Shown here in pieces: positions 7,342 to 15,561 of a stretch of 57,639 nt of DNA; within the stretch, counting starts at the first letter, position 1; every line of letters starts with the position of its first letter. The translations under genes and the position numbers were made by a program. The notes under the pieces are model-generated. The model did not search any database. It saw only the letters and a program-made list of their open reading frames with translations, and was not told the DNA's origin. This DNA is from Campylobacter gastrosuis (lineage in GTDB: Bacteria; Campylobacterota; Campylobacteria; Campylobacterales; Campylobacteraceae), in NCBI RefSeq assembly GCF_030249845.1, contig NZ_JANURM010000011.1, positions 1 to 57,639 of the forward strand, read 5' to 3'.

Positions 7342-8371
7342 AGGGCATAAAGGATTAGTTGGCAGTGCCATTTTGCAAGAGTTGCAAAGTCAGGGCTATA
7401 CAAATTTAATCTATAAAACTCACGATGAGCTAGATTTAATAAACCAAAGTGCCGTGAATGATTTTTTTAAAAAACAAAAACCAGAATATGTGTTTTTTTC
7501 GGCCGCCTTTGTGGGAGGTTTTATTAAACAAAGAAAGTATCCGGCTGAATTTTTATACAACAATATAATGATGCAAAATAACGTTATACACGCTGCTGCC
7601 ACAAATGACACAAAAAAGCTCATCTACATAGCCTCAGCTTGTGTGTATCCAAAAGACGCACCTTTGCCATTAAAAGAGAGCTATATGCTAAGTGGAGCGT
7701 TTCAGCCAAATAATGAGAGTTACGCCATTGGCAAGGTCGCTGGCATAAAGCTATGTGAGTATCTAAATTTAGAGAAAAATACAAATTTTTTATGTGTAGC
7801 ACCCACTAGCATTTATGGAGAAAATGATAATTTTGACATTGAAAATTCGCACGTCCAAGCTGGAATTTTTCGTAAAATTTACCTTGCTAAACAGCTAAAT
7901 GAGGGCAATATGGATATGCTTTGTAAGGATTTGAATATGCAAAAGGACTTAGCATTAGAATTTTGTAAAAAACACGGCATATTTGATACTCACATTAAAA
8001 TGCTAGGCACAGGCACAGCGGCAAGAGAATTTGCTAACGCTAAGGATTTAGCAAATTTTTGCATACATCTTGCTTGTAATATTAATTTTAAAGACCTTTG
8101 CGAATATGATGAAAACGGCAATCTAATAAGCTCTTTTGTAAATTTCACAGATGGCACACCTATAAACATTAAGGAGTTATCGTTTTTAATTGCTAAACTT
8201 ATGAATTACAAAGGAGAACTGATTTTTCAAAATGAACTAAGCAAAGATGATGGCACATTAGCAAAAACAATGAGTGTAGAGAAATTTAATAAACTCGGTT
8301 TTAAAAATAAAATTTCAATTCAAGATGGCCTTAAAAAAATGATAGAACTTTACAATCAAAAAAATCTATAA
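7313..8371 (+). CDS. GDP-fucose-synthase-like bifunctional epimerase/reductase, paralogue 4
   Basis: The 352-residue protein starts at the ATG at 7313, preceded by AAAGGAG; an in-frame GTG at 7307 is less likely. It is the only paralogue with the full active-site set of E. coli GDP-fucose synthase as I recall it: Ser108, Cys110, Tyr137, Lys141 and His180. It could therefore both epimerise C3/C5 and reduce C4 without help from the RmlC-like proteins. Its first 175 bases match paralogue 1, but the rest is clearly different and includes a longer insert around residues 260-280. It lacks the G tract and tail and ends the overlapping chain; a promoter follows. Substrate (heptose rather than mannose) is inferred from the neighbours. 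Confidence 0.75.
   Translation: MHKNSKIYIAGHKGLVGSAILQELQSQGYTNLIYKTHDELDLINQSAVNDFFKKQKPEYVFFSAAFVGGFIKQRKYPAEFLYNNIMMQNNVIHAAATNDTKKLIYIASACVYPKDAPLPLKESYMLSGAFQPNNESYAIGKVAGIKLCEYLNLEKNTNFLCVAPTSIYGENDNFDIENSHVQAGIFRKIYLAKQLNEGNMDMLCKDLNMQKDLALEFCKKHGIFDTHIKMLGTGTAAREFANAKDLANFCIHLACNINFKDLCEYDENGNLISSFVNFTDGTPINIKELSFLIAKLMNYKGELIFQNELSKDDGTLAKTMSVEKFNKLGFKNKISIQDGLKKMIELYNQKNL
7317..7491 (+). repeat. Near-identical 5' block shared with paralogue 1 (pairs with 3450-3624)
   Basis: This is the right copy of the 175-base repeat, with two differences by eye. It overlaps the end of the 192-base repeat, so this junction shares blocks with both ends of paralogue 1. Confidence 0.9.
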
Positions 8372-8387
8372 TTAATTAAACCAATGA

Positions 8388-8393
8388 TATAAT
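8388..8393 (+). promoter_or_regulatory. Likely -10 box for the GDP-heptose synthesis genes
   Basis: TATAAT lies 28 bases before the ATG at 8421, in the 49-base gap after paralogue 4. An AAGGA site follows at 8412-8416. No clear -35 box. Confidence 0.5.
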
Positions 8394-8420
8394 CACAAGA
8401 AATTTATTTTTAAGGATCAA

Positions 8421-9449
8421 ATGGTGTTAGCTTTAATTACTGGTTTTACTGGACAAGTTGGCTCACAAATGGCTGATTTTTTACTTGAAAATACGGATTA
8501 TAATGTCATCGGTATGATGCGTTGGCAAGAACCTATGGATAATGTATATCATTTAAGTAATAGAATAAATAAAAAAGATAGAATAAGCGTATTTTATGCT
8601 GATTTGACCGATTATTCTAGCATTTACAAGCTTTTTGAAACAAAGCGACCAGATGTTATTTTTCATCTAGCAGCACAATCTTTCCCTAAAACATCCTTTG
8701 ATATCCCAATTGAAACTCTACACACTAACATTATCGGCACAGCAAATATCTTAGAAAATATTAGGTTATTAAAACAAAAAGATGGTTACGACCCAGTTGT
8801 GCATATATGTAGTTCTAGCGAAGTTTATGGCAGAGCAAAGGTTGGCGTTAAATTAAATGAAGATACGCCATTTCACGGAGCAAGTCCATATAGTATTAGT
8901 AAAATAGGGACAGATTATCTAGGCAGATTTTACGGCGAAGCGTATGGGATTAAGACATATGTAACTAGAATGGGGACCCATAGTGGTCCAAGACGCAGTG
9001 ATGTGTTTTTTGAAAGCACTGTGGCTAAGCAGATTGCCCTTATTGAAGCTGGCTTACAAGAGCCAATCATAAAAGTCGGCAACTTATCAAGTGTTAGGAC
9101 GTTTCAGGATTGTCGTGATGCTATAAGGGCGTATTATCTGCTATCTGTTGAGAGCCAAAAGGGCAATGTACCTTGTGGCGAAGCGTTTAACATTGCTGGC
9201 GAAGAGGCTTTTAAACTACCTGAGGTTATTGAAATTTTACTAGGATTTTCTACTAGAAATGATATAAAAGTGCAAGAAGACAGCGAGCGACTTCGCCCTA
9301 TTGATGCAGATTATCAGATGTTTGATAATACCAAAATAAGAAGCTTTATTGATTGGAAACCAGAAATTCCAGCTAGAATAATGTTTAAAGATCTGCTAAA
9401 TCATTGGAGAGATGAGATTAAACGAGGCAGAATTCCACTAAATAGATAA
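8421..9449 (+). CDS. dmhA: GDP-D-glycero-D-manno-heptose 4,6-dehydratase (DmhA/WcbK-like)
   Basis: The 342-residue extended SDR has the NADP motif GFTGQVG at residues 8-14, the catalytic SSE near residue 131 and YSISK around 156-160, all features of GDP-mannose 4,6-dehydratases. Its place directly before heptose kinase, isomerase and guanylyltransferase genes points to the heptose version known from C. jejuni and Yersinia. It would convert GDP-manno-heptose to GDP-4-keto-6-deoxy-lyxo-heptose, the common substrate of the epimerases, reductases and the His-type dehydratase upstream. AAGGA lies five bases before the ATG. The stop is 14 bases before the next gene, so the four genes to 11747 look like one operon. 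GDP-mannose as substrate is the alternative. Confidence 0.85.
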   Translation: MVLALITGFTGQVGSQMADFLLENTDYNVIGMMRWQEPMDNVYHLSNRINKKDRISVFYADLTDYSSIYKLFETKRPDVIFHLAAQSFPKTSFDIPIETLHTNIIGTANILENIRLLKQKDGYDPVVHICSSSEVYGRAKVGVKLNEDTPFHGASPYSISKIGTDYLGRFYGEAYGIKTYVTRMGTHSGPRRSDVFFESTVAKQIALIEAGLQEPIIKVGNLSSVRTFQDCRDAIRAYYLLSVESQKGNVPCGEAFNIAGEEAFKLPEVIEILLGFSTRNDIKVQEDSERLRPIDADYQMFDNTKIRSFIDWKPEIPARIMFKDLLNHWRDEIKRGRIPLNR

Positions 9450-9463
9450 ATTTAGGATAAATT

Positions 9464-10486
9464 ATGGCAAAAATTATACGCTCTCAAACTCCGCTTAGGC
9501 TAGGACTTGCTGGTGGCGGAACGGATATAAATTTATATTGTGATAAATACGTAGGCTACGTGCTTAATGCTACAATTTCTTTATATGTGCATTGCACACT
9601 CATTCAAAGAGATGATGATATGATTATTTTTGATTCGCCAGATACCGGTGCTTACGCCAAATATCCAAGCAGTCAGAGATTAGAGAATGATGGAAATTTA
9701 GATATTTTTAAAGCAATTTATAACCGCCTTGTTAAAGATTTTACGCACAAGCCACTTAGTTTTTCACTTCATACATACTCAGATGTGCCTAGCGGAAGTG
9801 GGCTTGGCGGAAGCTCAACCTTAGTCGTTGGCGTGATACGTGCTTTTGCAGAGTGGCTAAATTTACCACTTGGCGAATATGACATAGCTAAACTTGCCTA
9901 TGAAATTGAGCGTGAAGATTTAGGTATAGTTGGTGGAGCACAAGATCAATACGCAGCTACATTTGGCGGTTTTAACTTTATGGAATTTTACGATAATAAA
10001 CGAGTAATCGTAAATCCTTTGCGAATTAAAAACTGGATTGTAAGCGAACTTGAATCTAGGATAGTTTTATATTTTACTAATATTACCAGAGAGGCAAAAG
10101 ATATAGAAGAGCATAAAAAAGGAAAACTAGGCGATCAAAAATCACTTGAAGCTATGCACGCTATTAAACAAGATGCAATCACGATGAAAGAGACGCTTTT
10201 TAAAGCTGATTTTGACATGTTTGCTAAAATTTTAGGAAAATCTTGGCAATCAAAAAAGATAATATCAGAAATTGTAAGCAATGATGAGCTAGATAGAATT
10301 TATAATCTAGCTATGCAAAATGGTGCATATAGCGGCAAAACCAGTGGTGCTGGTGCTGGTGGCTTTATGTTCTTTTTAGTTGATCCTATTAAAAAATATA
10401 ATTTAGTCAAGACACTAAATACGCAACAAGGTTATGTGCAAGATTTCTCATTTACCAAAGAAGGAGCAAAGTCGTGGAAGCTATAA
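9464..10486 (+). CDS. hddA: D-glycero-D-manno-heptose 7-phosphate kinase
   Basis: The 340-residue GHMP kinase has the N-terminal sugar-binding start RSQTPLRLGLAGGGTD and the ATP loop PSGSGLGGSS near residues 110-120. A C-terminal GHMP motif, KTSGAGAGGFM, lies at about 290-300. This size and pattern match HddA, which phosphorylates heptose 7-phosphate at C1 on the way to GDP-heptose. The gene lies between the dehydratase and the isomerase, and its end overlaps the next start by 13 bases. It acts in the cytoplasm. A matching GmhB phosphatase is not in the window and may be shared with lipooligosaccharide heptose synthesis elsewhere. Confidence 0.9.
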   Translation: MAKIIRSQTPLRLGLAGGGTDINLYCDKYVGYVLNATISLYVHCTLIQRDDDMIIFDSPDTGAYAKYPSSQRLENDGNLDIFKAIYNRLVKDFTHKPLSFSLHTYSDVPSGSGLGGSSTLVVGVIRAFAEWLNLPLGEYDIAKLAYEIEREDLGIVGGAQDQYAATFGGFNFMEFYDNKRVIVNPLRIKNWIVSELESRIVLYFTNITREAKDIEEHKKGKLGDQKSLEAMHAIKQDAITMKETLFKADFDMFAKILGKSWQSKKIISEIVSNDELDRIYNLAMQNGAYSGKTSGAGAGGFMFFLVDPIKKYNLVKTLNTQQGYVQDFSFTKEGAKSWKL

Positions 10487-11076
10487 ATAATTATATTAAA
10501 GGTCATTTTGCTGATTCAATTGAAGTTAAAAATAAAATTTTAAGCGATACAGGGCTAATAGAGCTTATACAAAAAGTAGCATTAGAAACAACCAAAGCTT
10601 ACAAAAATAGCAATAAAACACTCTTAGCAGGTAATGGCGGAAGTGCAGCGGATGCACAGCATATCGCTGGGGAGTTTGTAAGTAAATTTTACTTTGATAG
10701 ACCGGGTGTTTCTAGTATTGCACTTACGACCGACACAAGTATTTTAACAGCTATTGGCAATGATTATGGGTACGATAAACTATTTTCAAGACAGGTGCAA
10801 GCACAAGGCACAAAAGGTGATGTATTTATCGGTATTTCAACCAGCGGAAATAGCACAAATATCATAGAGGCATTAAAAATATGCAAAGAAAAAGGCATTA
10901 TAAGTGTAGGACTTACTGGAAAAAGTGGAGGCAAAATGGCAGATTTATGTGATTACTGCATAAAAGTGCCTTCTGATTGCACCCCAAGGATACAAGAATC
11001 TCATATTCTTATAGGTCACATTATCTGTGCTATTGTAGAAGAAGAGCTGTTTGGCAAGGGTTTTAAATGCTTGTAA
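10474..11076 (+). CDS. gmhA: Sedoheptulose 7-phosphate isomerase, second-type GmhA
   Basis: The 200-residue SIS-domain protein carries LAGNGGSAADAQHIAGEF near residue 50 and ISTSGNSTN near 125, the phosphate-binding loops of GmhA. It makes heptose 7-phosphate from sedoheptulose 7-phosphate, the first step of the pathway. The start is a GTG at 10474 inside the end of hddA, with AAGGAG just upstream. The gene ends ten bases into the next one. Its linkage with hddA and hddC suggests it serves the capsule-type GDP-heptose rather than core ADP-heptose, for which a separate gmhA usually exists. Confidence 0.9.
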   Translation: MEAINNYIKGHFADSIEVKNKILSDTGLIELIQKVALETTKAYKNSNKTLLAGNGGSAADAQHIAGEFVSKFYFDRPGVSSIALTTDTSILTAIGNDYGYDKLFSRQVQAQGTKGDVFIGISTSGNSTNIIEALKICKEKGIISVGLTGKSGGKMADLCDYCIKVPSDCTPRIQESHILIGHIICAIVEEELFGKGFKCL

Positions 11077-11747
11077 ATGAAGCCATAGTTTTATGTGGCG
11101 GTCTAGGCACTCGCCTAAAAAGTGTCATTAAGGACATCCCAAAGCCAATGGCACCGGTAGGCGATGAGCCATTTTTAGCTTTTGTGCTAAAATTCTTAAA
11201 AAAACAAGAAATAAAAAGGGTTGTTTTAGCAGTATCCTACAAATATGAGGTAATACAAAATTTTTTTGGCGATAACTATCTTGGTATGGATATAATTTAT
11301 AGCATAGAAGATACTCCATTAGGAACTGGCGGTGCAATCGTCAAGGCGTTAAAGATGATAAAAAATAGTAGCTCTTATGTGTTAAACGGCGATACGTTTT
11401 TTGATATCGCACTGGCTAAATTAAATTTAAATGATAGTAAAATTTGCGTAGCACTTAAACATATGAGTGATTTTGACAGATATGCAAGCGTAAGTATAGA
11501 AAAAAATGGCTACATAACATCTTTTAATGAGAAAAAATTTACAAAAAATGGATTTATTAATGGTGGGATTTATCTAATAAGCAAAGATATATTTAACACC
11601 TTTAATCTACCTAGTAAATTTTCATTTGAAGAGTTTTTTCAAGACAATTTTTTATCACTAAAATCCACAGCAAAAGTATTTGATGATTATTTTATTGACA
11701 TAGGAATACCGCAAGACTACAATAAATTTTGCCGATTAAATATGTGA
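11067..11747 (+). CDS. hddC: D-glycero-D-manno-heptose 1-phosphate guanylyltransferase
   Basis: The 226-residue nucleotidyltransferase has the signature LCGGLGTRLKS at residues 9-19, followed by PKPMAPV, and a NGDTFFD metal-binding loop around residue 108. It matches HddC, which activates heptose 1-phosphate with GTP and supplies the GDP-sugar for the dehydratase at 8421. It overlaps gmhA by ten bases. It is the last intact gene of the plus-strand sugar block; the following kilobase has no gene. Specificity for GTP and heptose is inferred from the hddA-gmhA neighbours, since the fold alone does not fix it. Confidence 0.88.
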   Translation: MLVNEAIVLCGGLGTRLKSVIKDIPKPMAPVGDEPFLAFVLKFLKKQEIKRVVLAVSYKYEVIQNFFGDNYLGMDIIYSIEDTPLGTGGAIVKALKMIKNSSSYVLNGDTFFDIALAKLNLNDSKICVALKHMSDFDRYASVSIEKNGYITSFNEKKFTKNGFINGGIYLISKDIFNTFNLPSKFSFEEFFQDNFLSLKSTAKVFDDYFIDIGIPQDYNKFCRLNM

Positions 11748-11829
11748 TTATTAAATACCTCACCAAATGCACCATTTAATTTTTAACATTATCTCTTAAA
11801 TGCGATTTTAGGAGACTGGCTTAATAAGT

Positions 11830-11849
11830 AAAAAAAAAAGGGGGGGGGG
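11830..11849 (+). repeat. Orphan A10G10 tract in non-coding DNA
   Basis: Ten A (11830-11839) are followed directly by ten G (11840-11849). No intact reading frame spans it. Short open segments follow, so it is probably the contingency tract of a decayed surface-sugar gene. Confidence 0.75.
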
Positions 11850-12048
11850 TATATAATAATATTTATCTCAACAAACAAATAAAGCCAAAATCATACAAAA
11901 AGCAGTTACATTTCTATTTTAGACCCGTATAAAGACTATGTATTGACACTTGAATGCATAAAAAACAAAAATTTCTAACGAATTTAAAAGGATTGTCAGA
12001 CACAAGCACTATTGGAAGCAACAAGATAAACTCACATATACAAATTAG
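11849..12048 (+). pseudogene. Decayed coding remnant after the orphan G tract
   Basis: Three short forward fragments look protein-like but are broken by stops and frame changes. Frame a, from the G tract to 11932, reads YNNIYLNKQIKPKSYKKQ. Frame b, 11883-11978, includes ILDPYKDYVLTLECIKNKNF. Frame c, 11977-12048, reads NEFKRIVRHKHYWKQQDK. Frames b and c are adjacent and one base out of register, as after an indel. No start codon or family assignment is possible. Position and G tract suggest a former capsule-type transferase, which is inference. Confidence 0.45.
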
Positions 12049-12309
12049 CTTATCGCTCTCATATGATTAATGTTTTTTTATATAAATCCAAGACTAAAAA
12101 CAAGTTTTTGTAGCTCATATTTATTAAATGTATTAGTGTATTTTTAAGATATTTTACAACGAAGTTAAATATCGTGAAGCATCACACATCTAAGCTGGGC
12201 GCGGACGAGCCTTTTAAAGTGGAGCGACCGAGTGGGTTGTAAGTAGGAGTGAGGCAAAAAGTCGTGGCTACTTGGAAATGAGCCAAAGCAAGCAGGTGAG
12301 CAAAGGCAT

Positions 12310-12331
12310 TTTAAAACATTAGCGTTTTAAA
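12310..12331. repeat. Short inverted repeat in the spacer
   Basis: TTTAAAAC and GTTTTAAA form a perfect 8-bp stem around a 6-base loop. There is no T run, so it is not a clear terminator. Confidence 0.5.
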
Positions 12332-12404
12332 CCGAAGCAAAAAGCTATACGTAACCGCACACCAAACTTTAACAAAGCATAAACAAAAAGGATAAGCAAG
12401 ATAA

Positions 12405-12431
12405 AAATTTTTCAGTTTAAATCGTGAAGTA
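12405..12431. repeat. 27-base direct repeat, first copy (second copy 12614-12640)
   Basis: The two copies differ at one position and end in AAATCGTGAAGTA. Each is preceded by a variant of AGCA(G)GATAAA and precedes a palindromic block (12493-12575 and 12667-12711), so spacer and palindrome seem to have been duplicated together. Confidence 0.65.
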
Positions 12432-12492
12432 TAAATGAAAAAAACAACTTTATTTGAAACAACCATATTTTCAAAATTGATATATTTTAAGG

Positions 12493-12575
12493 GCGTGGGG
12501 CGAAAATAAATAACCTAAAAAAGGCTACAAATTAGCCTTTTGGAGTTGTGAAAAATATTTATTTAAGCTCCACGC
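12493..12575. repeat. Nested palindrome 1 (extragenic element)
   Basis: Outer 20-base arms at 12493-12512 and 12556-12575 pair at 17 positions (GCGTGGGGC... / ...GCTCCACGC). Inside sits a perfect 9-bp hairpin, AAAAGGCTA / TAGCCTTTT, at 12519-12541, which could act as a terminator in either direction. The element lies just downstream of trmA. Confidence 0.6.
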
Positions 12576-12666
12576 ACTTAATTTAAATATAAAAGACAAG
12601 CAGGATAAATCACAAATTTTTCAGTTCAAATCGTGAAGTATTTTTGATTTAGACAAGGCGTGGGCG

Positions 12667-12711
12667 AAAAATCAAACGGAGCGTATATTAAATACGTGAG
12701 TATTGATTTTT
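12667..12711. repeat. Nested palindrome 2 (extragenic element)
   Basis: Arms AAAAATCAA (12667-12675) and TTGATTTTT (12703-12711) enclose an inner CGTAT / ATACG pair. Just upstream is GGCGTGGGCG, resembling the left edge of palindrome 1. Confidence 0.55.
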
Positions 12712-12749
12712 TGACCGCAACGAAGTATAAATCAAAAAGACAAGCAGGA

Positions 12750-13859
12750 CTAAAAAACAAAATTTCGTGTTAACAAAACTCCGCATTCTAGGTGATGCGT
12801 ATTGGCAAACTGATCAAACCCCGCAAACCGCACTACTTTATGCGTCTTTGCTAACTCACACAAATTCTCTTTTAGCGTGGACGGGTTGCACGAAATATAG
12901 ATGATATTTTCATAGTTTTTGATAAACTCTATCACGTTTTTGCTTAGCCCGGCACGTGGAGGATCAACTAAAATATGGCTAAAATCGTAGCTAAAAATGT
13001 CTAAGTTTTTAAGGCGGTTAAACTCACGCTCGTGGTTAAACGCACTCATTAGCTCATCAGCACTAAGTCGCACGAAATTTATATTTTTTATATTGTTTAA
13101 CTTGCAGTTTTTCGTGGCATTTTTAATCGAGCTTTTTGAAATTTCAGTGGCTAAAACAGCCCTAAATTTCTCACTTAAAGGCAATGTAAAATTGCCGTGT
13201 CCGCAGTAGAGTTCAAGCAAATCAGTGCCGTTTTTAACGCAACTTTTAGCCCAGCCTATCATACTTTCATTTACCTTTTTATTTGGCTGGATAAAGGCGT
13301 TTTCATCGTAGTTTAGCGTGTAAATTTTATCATCAATTTTTAGCTTATCGCTTAAATTTGGCTCATCTAAAACGATTTTTACACCCTTGCTTCTGGCTAT
13401 AAAATTTACGTTTTTAAACGCCGATTTTAAAATTTCAAGCTCATTTTTAAAGCTCTCATCAAGCCTTTTGTGATAGAGCAAAACGCACAAAAGCTCACTT
13501 GTGCTATCAATAAACTCAACCCCAAAAAGCCTTGATTTTAAGCTCTCAAATTGATTTAGAATCTCAATTAACTTTGGCATAAAATCATAAATTTCAAAGC
13601 TTACCTTCGGGCAGTTTTTAATTAAAATTTTATTGCCATTTACGCCGTTCATCGTGTATGAAATAGCGTTATTTTCGTGCCAAATGCCAAATTCGGCGCG
13701 AGTTCTGTAATGGCTCTTATGGCTTTTAAAAAACTCAAAATCGCCCTTATAAAACTCGCTAAAATTCTCACGTAAAAAATCTAGCTTAAACTCAACCTGC
13801 TCATCATAAGGCGAAAAAAGAGTGCAACTACCGCACTCCCTTAAATGTAGGCACTCCAC
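12750..13859 (-). CDS. trmA: tRNA/rRNA (uracil-C5)-methyltransferase, TrmA family
   Basis: The 369-residue SAM-dependent enzyme carries DPPRAGLS near residue 300 and the catalytic-cysteine motif SCNPSTL near 325, both typical of the TrmA/RlmCD family. It makes 5-methyluridine, usually U54 of tRNA. The N-terminus has Cys3, Cys9 and Cys12 in a CX5CX2C pattern plus a later NCP cysteine, which resembles the [4Fe-4S] ligands of the rRNA enzyme RlmD. A role on 23S rRNA instead of tRNA is therefore possible. The start is a GTG at 13859 overlapping the last base of the antiporter stop. The trmA-antiporter order matches C. jejuni as I remember it. Confidence 0.85.
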   Translation of the reverse strand: MECLHLRECGSCTLFSPYDEQVEFKLDFLRENFSEFYKGDFEFFKSHKSHYRTRAEFGIWHENNAISYTMNGVNGNKILIKNCPKVSFEIYDFMPKLIEILNQFESLKSRLFGVEFIDSTSELLCVLLYHKRLDESFKNELEILKSAFKNVNFIARSKGVKIVLDEPNLSDKLKIDDKIYTLNYDENAFIQPNKKVNESMIGWAKSCVKNGTDLLELYCGHGNFTLPLSEKFRAVLATEISKSSIKNATKNCKLNNIKNINFVRLSADELMSAFNHEREFNRLKNLDIFSYDFSHILVDPPRAGLSKNVIEFIKNYENIIYISCNPSTLKENLCELAKTHKVVRFAGFDQFANTHHLECGVLLTRNFVF

Positions 13860-15547
13860 TAAGCCTCAACCTTTTTACCCACAAATCTAACAAGCGCCCA
13901 AGTAGCGACCAAGCCGACTGGCAAGGCGACCCACACACTAAGCCCAAAGGCTGTCGGCACGAAGCCTAGTAAAACGGCGATAATGCCCACGCTTAGGGCG
14001 TAAGGCATTTGTGTTTGGACGTGGTCAATGTGGTTACACCCAGCGCCCATTGAGCTTAAAATCGTAGTATCTGATATCGGCGAGCAGTGATCGCCAAAAA
14101 TGGCGCCAGTAAGCACGGCGGCGATATTTACTATCATATAATTGTGAAATTCATCTCCGCTAAGTCCCACGCCAACGCCCACAGCGCTAGCTAGCGGTAT
14201 GGCAAGAGGCATTAAAATGCCCATCGTGCCGTAGCTCGTGCCAGTTGAGAAGCTAATAAACGACCCAAGTATAAAAACGGCTGTCGGCAGGATAAATTTT
14301 GGTGTGCTTTGGCTTAGCATATCCACTAAATACCTGCTCGTGCCAAGCTCTTTAATCACCGAACTAAGCGACCAAGCAAGAAGCAAGATCACAATCGTGA
14401 TAATCATCGTTTTCCAGCCCTTCACCCACGTATCAATCGCCTCTTTTAGCGAGAAAATTTTACGCCAAACGCCCATTGTAATCGCTACAATCGTAGCTAA
14501 AAGTGCCGACTGAAAAAGTGCGACCGAAGCGTCAGCGGCACCAAAAGTCTCACGAAATGTATTAAATGTAAATGGATTTTCTTTGGCTAGTTTTAACGCC
14601 TCGCCTTCAAGCGATGAAAGACCGCTAAAATAAAAGCTCACAAAGGCGCCGATGATTAGCACAAATATCGGCACAATGGCGTTTGAAGCTTGAAGCCTAA
14701 TGCCCTCTTTTGGCTCTAATGTCTTATCTTCAATATCAGCCATACTCACTCGCCCGCTATGCACCTCGCCACTTCTAGCGCGACGCTCAGCCGTTAGCAT
14801 TGAGCCAAACTCACGCCCCATAAATGCGGTGCAAACGATGAAAAATAGAATGAAAATATTATAAAATCTATACGGGATAGTTTCAATAAACACGCCATAA
14901 GCGTTAATATCGGTGATACCTACAAGCTCGTAAGCGTTTTTAATGAGTGAAATTTCAAGTCCAACCCAAGTCGAGATGATAGCGATACCAGCGATAGGCG
15001 CGGCTGTGGCGTCAATGATAAAGGCTAGTTTTTCACGGCTGATTTTAAATTTATCCGTTATCGGACGCATTATTGGGCCGACGATTAGAGCGTTTGCGTA
15101 ATCGTCAAAAAAGACTAAAAGCCCCATAAACCACGTTGAAATTTGCGCTCCGATGCCAGTTTTCGCCCTTTTGCTAAGCCAAAGCGCAACTGCCTTCGTG
15201 CCGCCCATTTTTGTAACAAGTGCCACCACGCCACCGATACAAAGCACTTGAAGCATAATGCCAGCATTCCAGCTATCAGCCATAGAGCTAACCACCCTTG
15301 AAACAATGCCGGTAAAGCCCTTTACTACGGATACGAAGACGTTTTCATTTACGATATTTATAAGAAACGTCCCGCTAAAAACGCCGATAAAAAGCGATAA
15401 AATCACATCTTTTGTAATAAACGCCAAAATAATTGAAATAGCTGGCGGTAAAAGCGTCCAAAGACCGAAAATTTCGGCATTTTTAGCAGGGTCGCTAAAC
15501 GCCATAATCGGCAAAACTAACAACGAAAACAGAAATTTTCTACTCAT
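13859..15547 (-). CDS. NhaC-family Na+/H+ antiporter
   Basis: The 562-residue polytopic inner-membrane protein has about a dozen hydrophobic segments. A possible signal peptide occupies residues 1-17, before a membrane domain starting with IFGLWTLLPP. Conserved stretches such as FFDDYANALIVG, SFSTGTSYGTMGILMP and FGDHCSPISDTTILSS are typical of the Na_H_antiporter (NhaC) family. It probably exchanges Na+ or an organic cation/anion for protons. The gene sits 14 bases after the SDR gene and one base into trmA, so they are probably cotranscribed. A transported substrate other than sodium cannot be excluded within this family. Confidence 0.85.
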   Translation of the reverse strand: MSRKFLFSLLVLPIMAFSDPAKNAEIFGLWTLLPPAISIILAFITKDVILSLFIGVFSGTFLINIVNENVFVSVVKGFTGIVSRVVSSMADSWNAGIMLQVLCIGGVVALVTKMGGTKAVALWLSKRAKTGIGAQISTWFMGLLVFFDDYANALIVGPIMRPITDKFKISREKLAFIIDATAAPIAGIAIISTWVGLEISLIKNAYELVGITDINAYGVFIETIPYRFYNIFILFFIVCTAFMGREFGSMLTAERRARSGEVHSGRVSMADIEDKTLEPKEGIRLQASNAIVPIFVLIIGAFVSFYFSGLSSLEGEALKLAKENPFTFNTFRETFGAADASVALFQSALLATIVAITMGVWRKIFSLKEAIDTWVKGWKTMIITIVILLLAWSLSSVIKELGTSRYLVDMLSQSTPKFILPTAVFILGSFISFSTGTSYGTMGILMPLAIPLASAVGVGVGLSGDEFHNYMIVNIAAVLTGAIFGDHCSPISDTTILSSMGAGCNHIDHVQTQMPYALSVGIIAVLLGFVPTAFGLSVWVALPVGLVATWALVRFVGKKVEA

Positions 15548-15561
15548 TAAATCCCCTTAAA

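Larger units (their letters stand above)
12049..12749. other. Gene-free stretch with repeated and palindromic DNA
   Basis: No reading frame or recognised RNA gene is visible. It contains a 27-base direct repeat (12405-12431 and 12614-12640), a third shorter match near 12170, and several inverted repeats listed separately. Its composition is locally more GC-rich at 12190-12300 than nearby spacers. It separates the plus-strand sugar block from the minus-strand housekeeping block. Confidence 0.6.

Noticed and set aside
1..11850. Capsule-type locus considered as a recently acquired genomic island
   Set aside because: No integrase, tRNA junction, attachment repeat or IS element is visible, and base composition is only mildly different; variation seems to be by slippage and recombination in place.
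12190..12300. GC-richer segment considered as a small RNA gene
   Set aside because: Some pairing (AAGTAG/CTACTT) is visible, but there is no promoter, terminator or known RNA signature, so it was left as spacer.
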